A stretch of DNA of 64,000 nt from Parvibaculum lavamentivorans DS-1 (GTDB taxonomy: Bacteria; Pseudomonadota; Alphaproteobacteria; Parvibaculales; Parvibaculaceae). Position numbers and translations under genes: made by a program. The stretch lies in the NCBI RefSeq assembly GCF_000017565.1, contig NC_009719.1, forward strand, positions 62,001 to 126,000. The letters are read 5' to 3'. A model generated the notes under the pieces. That model saw only the letters and a program-made list of their open reading frames with translations, ran no database searches and had not been told where the DNA came from. The number at the start of each line of letters is the position of its first letter. Positions within the stretch are counted from its first letter, which is position 1. Positions 8,143-16,674 of this stretch are shown here, one piece after another.

Positions 8143-9048
8143 ATGAATCTCGTGCAGCGAATGCAGCGCAGTCCGTTGCTTCTCCTCGGGCTTGGCATTG
8201 CCCTCATCATCGCGGCGCTTGCTCTCATCTGGTCCAACATTTCCAGCAGGGACGCGACGTCCGCGCGCGCGCCGGCAGGGGTTGACGACGGCAGGGGCCT
8301 CGCCGCGGAAAACGCCGTAACGGTCCTTGTCGCGGCGCGCGATGTCGTCCGGGGGCAAAGAATATCCGAAGCCGATTTGGGTCTCCGCAGAATGGAGGGT
8401 CCGGCGCCCTCCGGCAGCTTTGCCGACGCGCAATCGGCAATCGGCCGCGTGGCGACCGACGATATCCGTTCTTCGCAGATTATTTTTCAGCAGGCGCTGA
8501 GTTCGGAGCCGGCGGCAGCGGGCATCGCCGCTCTGGTGCCGGAGGGGCAGCGTGCCTTTGCGATTCGCATTGCGGAAGAAGACATAGTCGGCGGCTTTCT
8601 CCAGGCGGGAGACAGGGTGGATGTCTTTGCCACTTTCCCGGGCGCCGTCTACGGGCAGCAAGGGGGCCTCGGTCAGCGCGAAGGCGATCAAAGCAAAAGC
8701 GCGCTTCTGCTGCAGGATATGCAGGTGCTGGCCGTCGGGCCGGCGCTCTCGCATCAGGCCGGGCAGGTGAATGCCGGTGCGCGAACGGTCACCGTCGCCG
8801 CGCCGCCGAATGCGCTGGCGCGTTTGGCGCTTGCCGGCCGGCTCGGCCACATCACGCTTGCCATCCGCAATCCGGGCGACCGCGAAGTCGCTCCCGGCGA
8901 GCTTGTTGCGCTTGATGATCTGCGTCCGGCGGGGGCGGCCGTTGCGCCGGTAGAGGCAAAATCCGAAGGCGAATCCGGCCGTCCCGGGGGACACCGGATT
9001 ACAATTTACTCCGGCGCCAATCAAAGCGTCGTCGAAACGCCGCGCTGA
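8143..9048 (+). CDS. cpaB: Flp pilus assembly protein CpaB/RcpC
   Basis: 301 residues from ATG 8143, chosen because GGGAGAAGG lies at the right distance. An in-frame upstream start at 8095 would bury the membrane segment. One N-terminal transmembrane helix (LLLLGLGIALIIAALALIWS), then an SAF domain (about 55-125: AVTVLVAARDVVRGQRISEADL) and a CpaB-type C-terminal domain with GGFLQAGDRVDVFATF and ARTVTVAAPPNALARLALA. CpaB is a periplasmic protein that works with the CpaC secretin in tad pilus export. It is the first gene of a tightly spaced operon running to 15720. Gene order cpaB-cpaC-cpaE-cpaF-tadB-tadC-tadD is canonical, except that the prepilin peptidase cpaA is absent here. Confidence 0.93.
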   Translation: MNLVQRMQRSPLLLLGLGIALIIAALALIWSNISSRDATSARAPAGVDDGRGLAAENAVTVLVAARDVVRGQRISEADLGLRRMEGPAPSGSFADAQSAIGRVATDDIRSSQIIFQQALSSEPAAAGIAALVPEGQRAFAIRIAEEDIVGGFLQAGDRVDVFATFPGAVYGQQGGLGQREGDQSKSALLLQDMQVLAVGPALSHQAGQVNAGARTVTVAAPPNALARLALAGRLGHITLAIRNPGDREVAPGELVALDDLRPAGAAVAPVEAKSEGESGRPGGHRITIYSGANQSVVETPR

Positions 9049-9064
9049 GGGGGCCTTCGAATAG

Positions 9065-10450
9065 ATGATGAGGGAAAGGGGTGGCAGTGTGAGGCAGGTG
9101 TTCCATCGATTGAGGACGGTGCGCTGGCCGATGCTCGCCGTTCTTCTGACCGCTCTTCTCCTGCCGCAAGGTCCGGTCCTTGCCGCCGAAACGCTCAGCA
9201 TTTCGATTGGCGGACAGCGTATCCTGAAGCTTGGCCAGACCGTGGACCGGATTGCGATCGCAAATCCCTCGATCGTCGACGTCAAGGTCATTTCCTCGCG
9301 TGAGCTGCGCATTCTCGGCCAGAGCGAGGGCACGACCGATCTCGACATCTGGTTTGCCGGCGGTGCGTCCAAATCCTATTACGTGGTGGTGGGTGCCGAC
9401 ATTACCGGCCTCCAATCGGAGTTGGCGCGCGATCCGGCGCTTGCGGATGTGAAGGCGACGGAAACGGGCAAGGGCGTGGTCCTGAAAGGTCAGGTCTACA
9501 GCCTCGAAGCGCAGCAGCGCGCCCGCGAGATCGCGCGCTCTTATCTAGGCAAGGACGCTGGAGACATGCTGACCGTCGCCGACCGGCGGATGGTGGCGGT
9601 CGAAGTGCGGTTTGCCGCCGTCTCCACCAGCACCCTGAAAGCACTGGGATTGAACTTCCAGAGTCTGGACAACAGTTTTCAGTTTGCCGCCATCGGGCCG
9701 AACGCCTCTTCGAGCTTCGGCTACACGCCGGGGGCAGGTCTCGATCCGGATACGAGCCTGCCGCTCAGCCAGGCTTTCAATCTCTTTCTGGCATGGCCGG
9801 GAAGCAATCTTCTCGGCGTCATCAGCGCATTGAGCAGCGCCAATCTCGCTCAGCTTTTGGCGGAGCCCACATTGCTTGTGAGAAGCGGCGAGGACGCGGA
9901 TTTTCTGGCCGGTGGCGAGATACCGATTCCCGTTCCTCAATCCGGCGTCGGCAATGGCACCGTGACGATTGAATACAAGAAATTCGGTGTGCAGCTGGGC
10001 GTTGCCGCCACCGTTCTCGACAATGATCGGATCGTTCTCAAGGTCAGCCCGGAAGTGAGCGAACTCGATTACACCAACGCGCTTGTCGTTCAGGGCTTTC
10101 GCATTCCAGCCCTCCGGACGCGCTCGACGCGGACCACGATCGAGCTGGGCGATGGCCAGAGCTTCGTGCTGGCAGGGTTGATGTACAGCACCTCGGGAAA
10201 TATCGAGGATCGTATTCCCGGCATCGGTGAATTGCCTGTCATCGGCACATTTTTCAAGCGCACACAGAATGCGCGCGAACGGCAGGAGTTGATCATCGTC
10301 GCAACACCTCGGCTCGTTTCGCCGATGGAGGCGGGAGAGGTGCCCCCTCTGCCCGGTGAAGGCCATGTCTACGATTCGGACCTCGGGCAAAACCTTCTCA
10401 ACGTGAACACGCTCGACAAGCACATCGTCAAACACGGTCTGATGAGGTAG
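9065..10450 (+). CDS. cpaC: Flp pilus outer-membrane secretin CpaC/RcpA
   Basis: 461 residues. Signal peptide with MLAVLLTALLLPQGPVLAAE. N-terminal pilus-secretin domain (ISIGGQRILKLGQTVDRIAIANPSIVDV), a BON-like segment (about 115-170) and a C-terminal secretin domain (about 240-420). The latter carries SANLAQLLAEPTLLVRSGEDADFLAGGEIPIPVPQ (read in parts) and VPGIGELP-like IPGIGELPVIGTFFKR. It forms the outer-membrane channel for the pilus. The ATG at 9065 has a GAGGGGG stretch 11 bases upstream; GTG 9089 is an alternative. It lies 16 bases after cpaB and 6 bases before cpaE. Confidence 0.95.
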   Translation: MMRERGGSVRQVFHRLRTVRWPMLAVLLTALLLPQGPVLAAETLSISIGGQRILKLGQTVDRIAIANPSIVDVKVISSRELRILGQSEGTTDLDIWFAGGASKSYYVVVGADITGLQSELARDPALADVKATETGKGVVLKGQVYSLEAQQRAREIARSYLGKDAGDMLTVADRRMVAVEVRFAAVSTSTLKALGLNFQSLDNSFQFAAIGPNASSSFGYTPGAGLDPDTSLPLSQAFNLFLAWPGSNLLGVISALSSANLAQLLAEPTLLVRSGEDADFLAGGEIPIPVPQSGVGNGTVTIEYKKFGVQLGVAATVLDNDRIVLKVSPEVSELDYTNALVVQGFRIPALRTRSTRTTIELGDGQSFVLAGLMYSTSGNIEDRIPGIGELPVIGTFFKRTQNARERQELIIVATPRLVSPMEAGEVPPLPGEGHVYDSDLGQNLLNVNTLDKHIVKHGLMR

Positions 10451-10456
10451 CGCCCG

Positions 10457-11650
10457 ATGCACCGTGTTCTCCTCATATGTGGCGACAAGCCGTTGGCAGC
10501 GCAGGTCAAGCAGGCGCTTGATTCGACGTCGACCGTCATGTCGGCCGATCCTGCAATCGACAATGTGCAAGATGTGGCCGGACAGTTCCGGCCCGAGATG
10601 GTTCTGGTGGATAGCGATATCCGCCTGGGCGCGCGGACCGCGTTCGAGCGGCTTTCCATCGTGCGTGAATGGTTCCCCGACCTGCCGATGGTCGTCATCG
10701 GAAACGAGTCGGGTGCTCATCTGATTCTGACCGCCATGCGTGCAGGCGCACAGGATTTTCTCGACCGCGATGCGGCGGATGAAGATGTCCGCAACGTGGT
10801 GGCACGCCATATCGCCAGCGGGCGCCCGCGCGGCGGATCCTCGCATATCGTCAGCGTTCTGAGTGCCGGCTCCTGCGAAGAGGATGGCGACTTTGCCGTC
10901 AATCTCGGTGTATCCGTGGCCGCCGCGCGTCCGCGAGAGGGGATACTTCTCGTCGATCTCGCTTTGCCGGCCAGCAATACCGCCATATCGCTCGGCCTTG
11001 AGCTTTCCTTTCGGGTGAAGGAAGCGGTAAAGGAAATGTCCCGGCTTGACCGTGCGCTTCTCGATTCCGCGCTAGCGCGCTGTCCGCGGTCGGGCCTCTA
11101 TGTATTGCCTCTCGCGGTTCACGGGGATGCGGAAGACTGGCTGGTGAGCGTGCAGGACCTCCGGGCGCTGCTCGAAATATGCCAGGCTCTTTATGACGTG
11201 GTGATCGTCTCCTACGGTCCCTTCTCGCGGCAGGAAGAACTTGTCGGCCTTCCCGGCGATGGCGCGCTTTTCTTCCTTCCCTGCAATCAGCGCTTCACCT
11301 CGATAAAGGGTGCCGCCGAAATGCTCCGCTTCGTGCGGCAGCTTCGGTCCGACAATGGCGAGCCGGTTCTCGTCGTTCATGAGTTCGCACCCGGCATGGC
11401 GCCGGACGCCACGGGCATCAAAAGCGCCGTCGGCGCCAGACAGGCAATTGAACTTCCCGTGCGCTGGCATCAGCTCGCGGAAAGCGTAAACCGGGGAGAA
11501 CCGCTCGGGCTCGACAGCTCCACGCCTTACGCACAAAGTCTGTCCCGCCATCTCGCGAACCTCTCCCTTCTGCCGCAACAGGCAGTGGATGACGAGCGCA
11601 GACAGCCGATCAAGGCCTGGGCCCGGAAACTTCTCGGAGTGCTGCCATGA
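10457..11650 (+). CDS. cpaE: CpaE-like pilus assembly protein with degenerate Walker A
   Basis: 397 residues. N-terminal receiver-like domain (about 1-125: VLLICGDKPLAAQVKQAL, EMVLVDSDIRLG) followed by a MinD/ParA-like domain, the plan of CpaE/TadZ, which localises the pilus machine at the pole. The place of the deviant Walker A loop, normally KGG-x-GK(S/T)T, reads SAGSCEEDGDFAVNLG, so the signature lysines and the GKT are missing. The strands after it (EGILLVDLALPASNTAISLGL) are kept. It is therefore probably unable to hydrolyse ATP and may be a scaffold, as reported for some TadZ proteins. It overlaps the cpaF start by ATGA at 11647-11650. Confidence 0.85.
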   Translation: MHRVLLICGDKPLAAQVKQALDSTSTVMSADPAIDNVQDVAGQFRPEMVLVDSDIRLGARTAFERLSIVREWFPDLPMVVIGNESGAHLILTAMRAGAQDFLDRDAADEDVRNVVARHIASGRPRGGSSHIVSVLSAGSCEEDGDFAVNLGVSVAAARPREGILLVDLALPASNTAISLGLELSFRVKEAVKEMSRLDRALLDSALARCPRSGLYVLPLAVHGDAEDWLVSVQDLRALLEICQALYDVVIVSYGPFSRQEELVGLPGDGALFFLPCNQRFTSIKGAAEMLRFVRQLRSDNGEPVLVVHEFAPGMAPDATGIKSAVGARQAIELPVRWHQLAESVNRGEPLGLDSSTPYAQSLSRHLANLSLLPQQAVDDERRQPIKAWARKLLGVLP

Positions 11651-12873
11651 AGTCCATGCAGCCATATACGCTCGGCACGGATAGTCCTCCCAGCGACATC
11701 GGCATTTCCGACCGCTACCAGGAGATCAAGTTTCGCGTTTTCGATCTGACGCTGGAATATCTGGATCAGCAGGGCGTCGAAGGAGAGGCGATCTCCTTGA
11801 CCGCGCTGCAGGATGAAATAGCCCGTGCCATCGCAGTCGTTCTCATGTCGCGAGGCATCGCGCTGAACATGCGCGAGCGCGCGCAGCTCATCGAGGACGT
11901 GCAAAACGAAATCGTCGGCTTCGGGCCGCTGGAGCCTCTGCTTCGCGATCCGACGATAGACGACATCATCGTCAACGGACCCGCCCGCATCTATGTCGAA
12001 CGGCATGGTGAGCTTGAACTGGTGCAAACCCGGTTTCGGGACACCACTCACCTGATGAATGTGATCCAGCGGATCGTCAGTCCGATCGGGCGCCGCGTGG
12101 ACGAAGGCACGCCTTATGTGGATGGGAGATTGCCCGACGGCTCCCGTGTCAACGTGATCATTCCGCCTGTCGCGCTGGACGGTCCGATTCTCTCGGTCCG
12201 CAAGTTCAAGCATATTCCGCTGACGGGTGACGATCTCGTGCGCAGCAATATGATGACGCCCGAGATGTTGAAATTTCTCTCCGGTGCGGTGCGGGGAAAG
12301 CGCAACATTCTGATCTGCGGCGGTACGGGCTCCGGCAAGACCACGCTGTTGAATGTCCTCAGTTCCTATATCGGCATAAAGGAACGGCTCGTCACGATCG
12401 AGGATGCGGCCGAGTTGCAGCTCCAGCAGTCTCATGTTGTCCGTCTGGAAACGAGGCCCTCCTCCCCCGATGGCGCGAACGAGGTCACGGCGCGCGATTT
12501 GCTGCGCAACGTCCTGCGCATGCGCCCGGACCGGATCATTCTCGGCGAAGTCAGGTCGAGTGAGGCAATCGAAATGCTGCAGGCGATGGGCACCGGGCAT
12601 GACGGCTCCATGGCCACGCTCCACGCAAACGGCCCGCGCGATGCGCTTGAGCGTCTCGAAATGCTGATCGGCCTGCACGGGTTCTCGGCCGATCTTCAGG
12701 CTGTCAGGCGCTTCATCGCGGGCGCCATTCACATCGTGGTGCAGACCGCGCGGCAGTCCGACGGCAAGCGGCGAATAGTTTCAATATGCGAAGTGACGGG
12801 CATGGAAGGTCCGACCTATTCCATGCGCCAGATATTCTCGGATGAGGAAGTCGAGACGAAGCGGGTTGTCTAG
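11647..12873 (+). CDS. cpaF: Flp pilus secretion ATPase CpaF/TadA
   Basis: 408 residues, type II/IV secretion ATPase family. The N-terminal domain has [24 protein letters not shown]. Walker A is GGTGSGKTT (about 225-233), the Asp box is [12 protein letters not shown], the Walker B region [13 protein letters not shown], and the His box [13 protein letters not shown]. All catalytic motifs are intact, so this is the motor powering pilus polymerisation at the inner membrane. The start overlaps the cpaE stop. tadB starts 15 bases after its stop. Confidence 0.96.
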   Translation: MKSMQPYTLGTDSPPSDIGISDRYQEIKFRVFDLTLEYLDQQGVEGEAISLTALQDEIARAIAVVLMSRGIALNMRERAQLIEDVQNEIVGFGPLEPLLRDPTIDDIIVNGPARIYVERHGELELVQTRFRDTTHLMNVIQRIVSPIGRRVDEGTPYVDGRLPDGSRVNVIIPPVALDGPILSVRKFKHIPLTGDDLVRSNMMTPEMLKFLSGAVRGKRNILICGGTGSGKTTLLNVLSSYIGIKERLVTIEDAAELQLQQSHVVRLETRPSSPDGANEVTARDLLRNVLRMRPDRIILGEVRSSEAIEMLQAMGTGHDGSMATLHANGPRDALERLEMLIGLHGFSADLQAVRRFIAGAIHIVVQTARQSDGKRRIVSICEVTGMEGPTYSMRQIFSDEEVETKRVV

Positions 12874-12888
12874 AAAGGTTCGGCATAG

Positions 12889-13815
12889 TTGATTCAGATC
12901 TCTACCATTCTTCTTGCCTTGCTCTGCCTCGGAGGCGGATTGGCCGCCTTGTTTATGTTGCGCCGCGCGCGCCGCGACATGGAGGTGAACCTTCGTCTCG
13001 GCGATGTCGTCGGCCGGCCGCACGGCGCCGAAGCGCCGGCGCTTCTCTTCGGCGGCTGGCCGGACCCGACGCGCCTCCTGCCGACCGTCGCCAGCAACCG
13101 TCTCTATCAAGCCGGCATCGAATTGCCTGCCGACCGGCTCACGGCGATACTGATATTCGTTCTATGCGTCTGGTCCTCGCTCGTCATCCTCTCCGGCTTG
13201 ATCGTCGCGACTGTCGTGGTTCTCAGTTCTCTTCTCGTCGTCGCCGCCATTATCGACTACCGGGCAAGGAAGCGCATGAACGCGCTTTCCGACGCGATGC
13301 TCGGCTATTTCGATCGTGTCCGTCAGTTGCTTGTTGTCGGAAACAGCCTCTCTGTTGCGCTGGCCCGCGCCACGCAGTCCTCGCCCCCCATCGTCATCGA
13401 GTTCTTCTCGCCCACGATCCGGCGGATCGCAAATGGTGCCGGCGTGGCCGAGAGCGTCAACCAGCTCGCCGACGAAACGGATCTCTATGAACTCCGCCTC
13501 TTCGGAACGGCGATAGAAACAAATCTCCGGTTCGGCGGATCGCTTACCTCGATCCTGTCAAATCTGATCGACAATATTCGCCGCCGTGCGGCTGTCATGC
13601 GCGAGGTGCGGGGCAGCACGTCGCAGATTCGCGCCAGCGCCTGGGTTCTTGGCCTGCTGCCGATGATAGTCGCTTCGGTCGTCATGGTGCAAAGCACGGA
13701 CTACATGCGCTGGTTCATCGAGGAGCCGGCGGGCAGGAAGCTTCTGATCTATTGTGCATTGTCGCAGATATTCGGCGCATTCATGATGCGCAATGTCGTT
13801 CGCGCGAATTATTAG
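12889..13815 (+). CDS. tadB: Flp pilus inner-membrane protein TadB
   Basis: 308 residues, T2SF (GspF-like) family. It has an N-terminal transmembrane helix (ILLALLCLGGGLAALFML), a central helix pair (LIFVLCVWSSLVILSGLIVATVVVLSSLLVV in parts) and a C-terminal pair, with the cytoplasmic T2SF domain between them (ESVNQLADETDLYELRLFGTAI). The best start is TTG at 12889, with AGAAAGG upstream and no better ATG nearby. It pairs with TadC as the platform for the CpaF ATPase. Confidence 0.9.
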   Translation: MIQISTILLALLCLGGGLAALFMLRRARRDMEVNLRLGDVVGRPHGAEAPALLFGGWPDPTRLLPTVASNRLYQAGIELPADRLTAILIFVLCVWSSLVILSGLIVATVVVLSSLLVVAAIIDYRARKRMNALSDAMLGYFDRVRQLLVVGNSLSVALARATQSSPPIVIEFFSPTIRRIANGAGVAESVNQLADETDLYELRLFGTAIETNLRFGGSLTSILSNLIDNIRRRAAVMREVRGSTSQIRASAWVLGLLPMIVASVVMVQSTDYMRWFIEEPAGRKLLIYCALSQIFGAFMMRNVVRANY

Positions 13816-13820
13816 GAGGG

Positions 13821-14768
13821 ATGGCGGTGCTTGACGGCCTGACATGGATGATCGCGGGACTTGCCCTGGCGGCAGGCGCGCTCGTCTTTGTCTCGTCACT
13901 TACGCTTCTCGTCCGCCATCGCGAGGTTTCGGCCCGGCTGTCGCTTCTCTTCACGCCCGAACGTGAATACGGCACGCTGACGGAGACGGCACTTGTCCTG
14001 CTGGAACGTCTCGGCCGCCGCATAGAAGGAACGCGCGTCAATCGGGAGCTTCGGCAGCTTGCTCTCCGCGCCGGCTTCTTCCAGCCGTCCTCCGTTTATG
14101 TCTTCGTCGCCTTGAGATATGGCGTCGCCTTGGCGATCGGCCTTGTCATCGTCCTCGCCCGTTCGGATGGCGGTGTACCCGCCGTCGCCGACATTCTCTA
14201 CGGCGTTTTCTTCGGATATCTTTTCTACCGCTATGTCCTCATCGCGCTCGGCGTCTATGCGGATCGCCGCGCCAACACCATTCGCCGCGAGCTGCCGCCT
14301 GTTCTCGACATCATGTTGATGGCGCTCGACGCGGGAGTGAGCGTCGACCAGTGCATGCGCTACGTGGCAGGTGTCGTCCGCCGCACCGCGCCCGTCACCG
14401 GCAAGGTATTGCGCCGCCACATAGCCGACATCGACGCAGGCATGCCCTATGACGCCGCATTGGATCGCCTGGGCCAGCGGCTGGGTCTCGACGAAGGGCA
14501 GGATCTTGCGGCGACCATCAAGCAGGCCTTGTTTCAGGGCGGCGAGCTCAGCACTACCTTGCGCCGCTTCTCCGTGGATCTGTCCGACAAGCGCATGGGC
14601 ATGGCGCGCGAACAGGTTGGCCGCAAGGCGCCGCAGCTCACCCTGGTGATGATATTGTTTTTCATGCCGGTGCTGTTGATCGTGCTGGCAGGCCCCGCAG
14701 TGGTCACGCTGCAGGGCGCGCTGGAGGTTGCGGGCGAACAGATAGGCAAGCGGGGCAACGCGCCATGA
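13821..14768 (+). CDS. tadC: Flp pilus inner-membrane protein TadC
   Basis: 315 residues from ATG 13821, which follows a strong AGGAGGG. An in-frame ATG at 13752 lies inside tadB and is unlikely. T2SF family: N-terminal helix, two helices around 105-160 (YVFVALRYGVALAIGLVIV), the T2SF domain (LPPVLDIMLMALDAGVSVDQCM; QDLAATIKQALFQGGELS) and a C-terminal helix (LVMILFFMPVLLIVLAGPAVV). It is the second half of the inner-membrane platform. It overlaps the tadD start by ATGA (14765-14768), implying coupled translation. Confidence 0.93.
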   Translation: MAVLDGLTWMIAGLALAAGALVFVSSLTLLVRHREVSARLSLLFTPEREYGTLTETALVLLERLGRRIEGTRVNRELRQLALRAGFFQPSSVYVFVALRYGVALAIGLVIVLARSDGGVPAVADILYGVFFGYLFYRYVLIALGVYADRRANTIRRELPPVLDIMLMALDAGVSVDQCMRYVAGVVRRTAPVTGKVLRRHIADIDAGMPYDAALDRLGQRLGLDEGQDLAATIKQALFQGGELSTTLRRFSVDLSDKRMGMAREQVGRKAPQLTLVMILFFMPVLLIVLAGPAVVTLQGALEVAGEQIGKRGNAP

Positions 14769-15478
14769 AACGGATTTCGGCACTCTCTCTTTGTCTGGCC
14801 CTCGGCGCATGCGCCGAATATGGCTTCGATCCAATGACCGCCGTGTCGCCAAAGGCAAGCGAAGTCCAGTCGCTCGACAGTACGTCGACCTCGCAGCTTT
14901 ATCTGAGCGTGGTGAACGGCCTGCTCAGCCAGGGCCGCTACCGCGCCGCGCTGGCCTATCTCGATCAATATGCGGTGAAGGAAAAGAAGACGCCCTATTT
15001 TCAGCAGCTCTACGGAGAGGCCCTGCTCGGCACCGAACAGTATGAGCAGGCGGGCGCCGCCTTCGCCACACTCCGCACCACCCCCCTTGCGCCGGACGGC
15101 TTCAATGGATTGGGCCGTGTGAAGGCCGCTCAGGGCGATTGGCCGGGCGCCGCCGAAGAATTCGCCCGGGCCGTCGCGGCTCGCCCGTCAAGTGCGGAAT
15201 TCTTGAACAATCTAGGCTATGCGCAGCTCAGCATCGGCGGCAGCGAGCTTCAGGCGGCTGAATTCAATCTGCGTCAGGCGCAGGAGCTCGACCCGGCCTC
15301 CGGTTCGATCCGCAACAATTTGCTCATCGCGCTGATGATGGCGGGAAAGGACGCGGAGGCGCGCCGCCTGCTCGCAGGCATTCCCGCATCGCGCGAGCGT
15401 GCCGAGGTTCGTGATTTTGCCGCGTCCTGGGTCAGGAACCATCAGCCTGCGGGCGGCGAGGCCAGGGAGGATATGTAA
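14765..15478 (+). CDS. tadD: TadD-like TPR lipoprotein
   Basis: 237 residues. Lipoprotein signal MKRISALSLCLALGAC with the lipid cysteine at about 16. The mature part is built of TPR helices (about 50-215): LLSQGRYRAALAYLDQYA, YGEALLGTEQYEQAGAAFA, FNGLGRVKAAQGDWPGAAEEF, LNNLGYAQLSIGGSELQAAEF. TadD proteins assist secretin assembly from the periplasmic face of the outer membrane. The start overlaps tadC, and the stop overlaps the next start (ATGA region at 15478), so it is part of the same operon. Confidence 0.9.
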   Translation: MKRISALSLCLALGACAEYGFDPMTAVSPKASEVQSLDSTSTSQLYLSVVNGLLSQGRYRAALAYLDQYAVKEKKTPYFQQLYGEALLGTEQYEQAGAAFATLRTTPLAPDGFNGLGRVKAAQGDWPGAAEEFARAVAARPSSAEFLNNLGYAQLSIGGSELQAAEFNLRQAQELDPASGSIRNNLLIALMMAGKDAEARRLLAGIPASRERAEVRDFAASWVRNHQPAGGEAREDM

Positions 15479-15720
15479 TGACCATGGATCAAGTGCGGCC
15501 GGTCTTCATTGTCGCCGCGTTTTTCTTGCTGGCGGCCTGCGAGACGCAGAGCCCGCCGCCCGCCCCGGCCGCTTCCGGCGCTGACACCGTCCTCGATGCG
15601 CAATATGCCGCGAAGGGGAAGGCAAAGCCCATGAGCGGGACGGAAGGAAGCCGCATCTATGATGAGTATCTGGAGAACATCGGAAAGCCTCTGGCGCGGG
15701 AACCAAATGCCTCTCCGTGA
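15478..15720 (+). CDS. small lipoprotein of the tad operon
   Basis: 80 residues. Hydrophobic segment VFIVAAFFLLAAC with lipobox LAAC, then a proline-rich linker and a polar tail ending PLAREPNASP. The start codon overlaps the tadD stop. No domain is recognised. Its place as the last gene of the cpaB-tadD operon suggests an accessory role in pilus assembly at the envelope. Sequence beyond the stop becomes sharply AT-rich. Confidence 0.75.
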   Translation: MTMDQVRPVFIVAAFFLLAACETQSPPPAPAASGADTVLDAQYAAKGKAKPMSGTEGSRIYDEYLENIGKPLAREPNASP

Positions 15721-15948
15721 GTTATGGGAACGACTGATGAGTTATGTATAAAATAATCATTTTCTATTGAATGAAAACAAACCTGATTATTGAATAGAAT
15801 AAGTGGTTATTAGGACATTTGATAACGAGTTCAGGGGCATAGTTTATTGGGGTGACTTGGTAATTTGGGAATTTCGGCGGGGAGTGGGAGTGCCGGAATA
15901 GTGCAAAGTCGAGGATGGGTGCCGGAAACGGCAATAAAGGAGGGTTCT
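15721..15948 (+). promoter_or_regulatory. AT-rich region upstream of the pilin gene
   Basis: The first 120 bases are strikingly AT-rich in a GC-rich locus. They hold an inverted repeat TTCTATT (15762-15768) / AATAGAA (15793-15799). A strong, separately controlled promoter for the pilin gene is likely here. No exact -10/-35 assignment is claimed. Confidence 0.5.
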
Positions 15949-16155
15949 ATGTCTGAAAGCAGCAAGGTTTTTCTTCGTCGCTTCATGAAAGATGAAAGCG
16001 GCATCTCCGCGGTCGAATACGGGCTGCTCGCGGCCGGCATTGCGGTTGGCTTGTGGGCATTTGTAGGCCCCGACGGTATCGGCGGCACCCTGCAGGGTGT
16101 CTTCGAGAGCGTGAGTGACGATCTGTCCGAGGCCGCGCCGGCGAGTGGCGGCTGA
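15949..16155 (+). CDS. Flp/Fap-type major pilin prepilin
   Basis: 68 residues from ATG 15949, preceded by an ideal AAAGGAGGG. Basic leader (KVFLRRFMKDESG) then ISAVEYGLLAAGIAVGLWAFVG, the Flp prepilin signature. Cleavage by the prepilin peptidase after Gly leaves a Glu at +5 and a Tyr at +6, as expected. The tail is short and acidic. This is the main structural subunit of the Tad pilus. It sits downstream of the assembly operon, not at its head as in Caulobacter, and has its own AT-rich upstream region. Confidence 0.93.
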   Translation: MSESSKVFLRRFMKDESGISAVEYGLLAAGIAVGLWAFVGPDGIGGTLQGVFESVSDDLSEAAPASGG

Positions 16156-16173
16156 TCCGCCGCCTGCTCGCAG

Positions 16174-16665
16174 ATGTTCGCCTGTTTGCGTGACATGAGT
16201 TTCGGTCTGCGCGGCGCTCCCTCTCACGGGGGAGCGCCCGCATTGTCGCGCTTTGGTCGCGATGAGCGCGGCTCCGTGGCGATAGAATTCGCCTTCATCG
16301 CCGCCGTCTTCCTCGCCATTCTCTTTGGCACCATTTCCTACGGCTTCCAGTTCGCCACGCGCATCGCCTTGTCCTATGCCGTGACGGAAGGCGGCCGCGC
16401 CGCTGTCGCCGGCCTCAGCGATCAGGAGCGCACACAACGCGCGGCGGACGCGATCTATGCCGTGGTCGATGCCTATGCGCCGCTTATCGACCGTGGTGGA
16501 ATATCGCTGCTCGATCCTCAATGGAGGGAGACGGAAGTCGGTCGCACGGGCGATATCGCCATCGAATATACCGATGCGCGGTTCACCTTCCTTCCTTTCG
16601 TTCCCGCGATCCCGGGAACCATGCGGGTGCAGACAACATTCGTCGTCGCCGACCCGTCGGGCTGA
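16174..16665 (+). CDS. TadE-like minor pseudopilin
   Basis: 163 residues (ATG 16174, or ATG 16195). It has DERGSVAIEFAFIAAVFLAILFG, the TadE signature: a processing site before an E(+5)-containing hydrophobic helix. A periplasmic domain follows (YAVTEGGRAAVAGLSDQERTQRAADAIY). TadE and TadF are minor pseudopilins needed for Flp pilus assembly. It follows the pilin by 18 bases and precedes the histidine kinase by 9, suggesting co-transcription. Confidence 0.88.
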   Translation: MFACLRDMSFGLRGAPSHGGAPALSRFGRDERGSVAIEFAFIAAVFLAILFGTISYGFQFATRIALSYAVTEGGRAAVAGLSDQERTQRAADAIYAVVDAYAPLIDRGGISLLDPQWRETEVGRTGDIAIEYTDARFTFLPFVPAIPGTMRVQTTFVVADPSG

Positions 16666-16674
16666 GGGCGCGGC

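Noticed and set aside
8014-9372. Long open frame (452 codons) on the minus strand opposite cpaB/cpaC
   Set aside because: Composition is rich in Arg/His/Gln/Asp as expected of antisense frames in GC-rich DNA, there is no ribosome site, and it overlaps two firmly identified genes.
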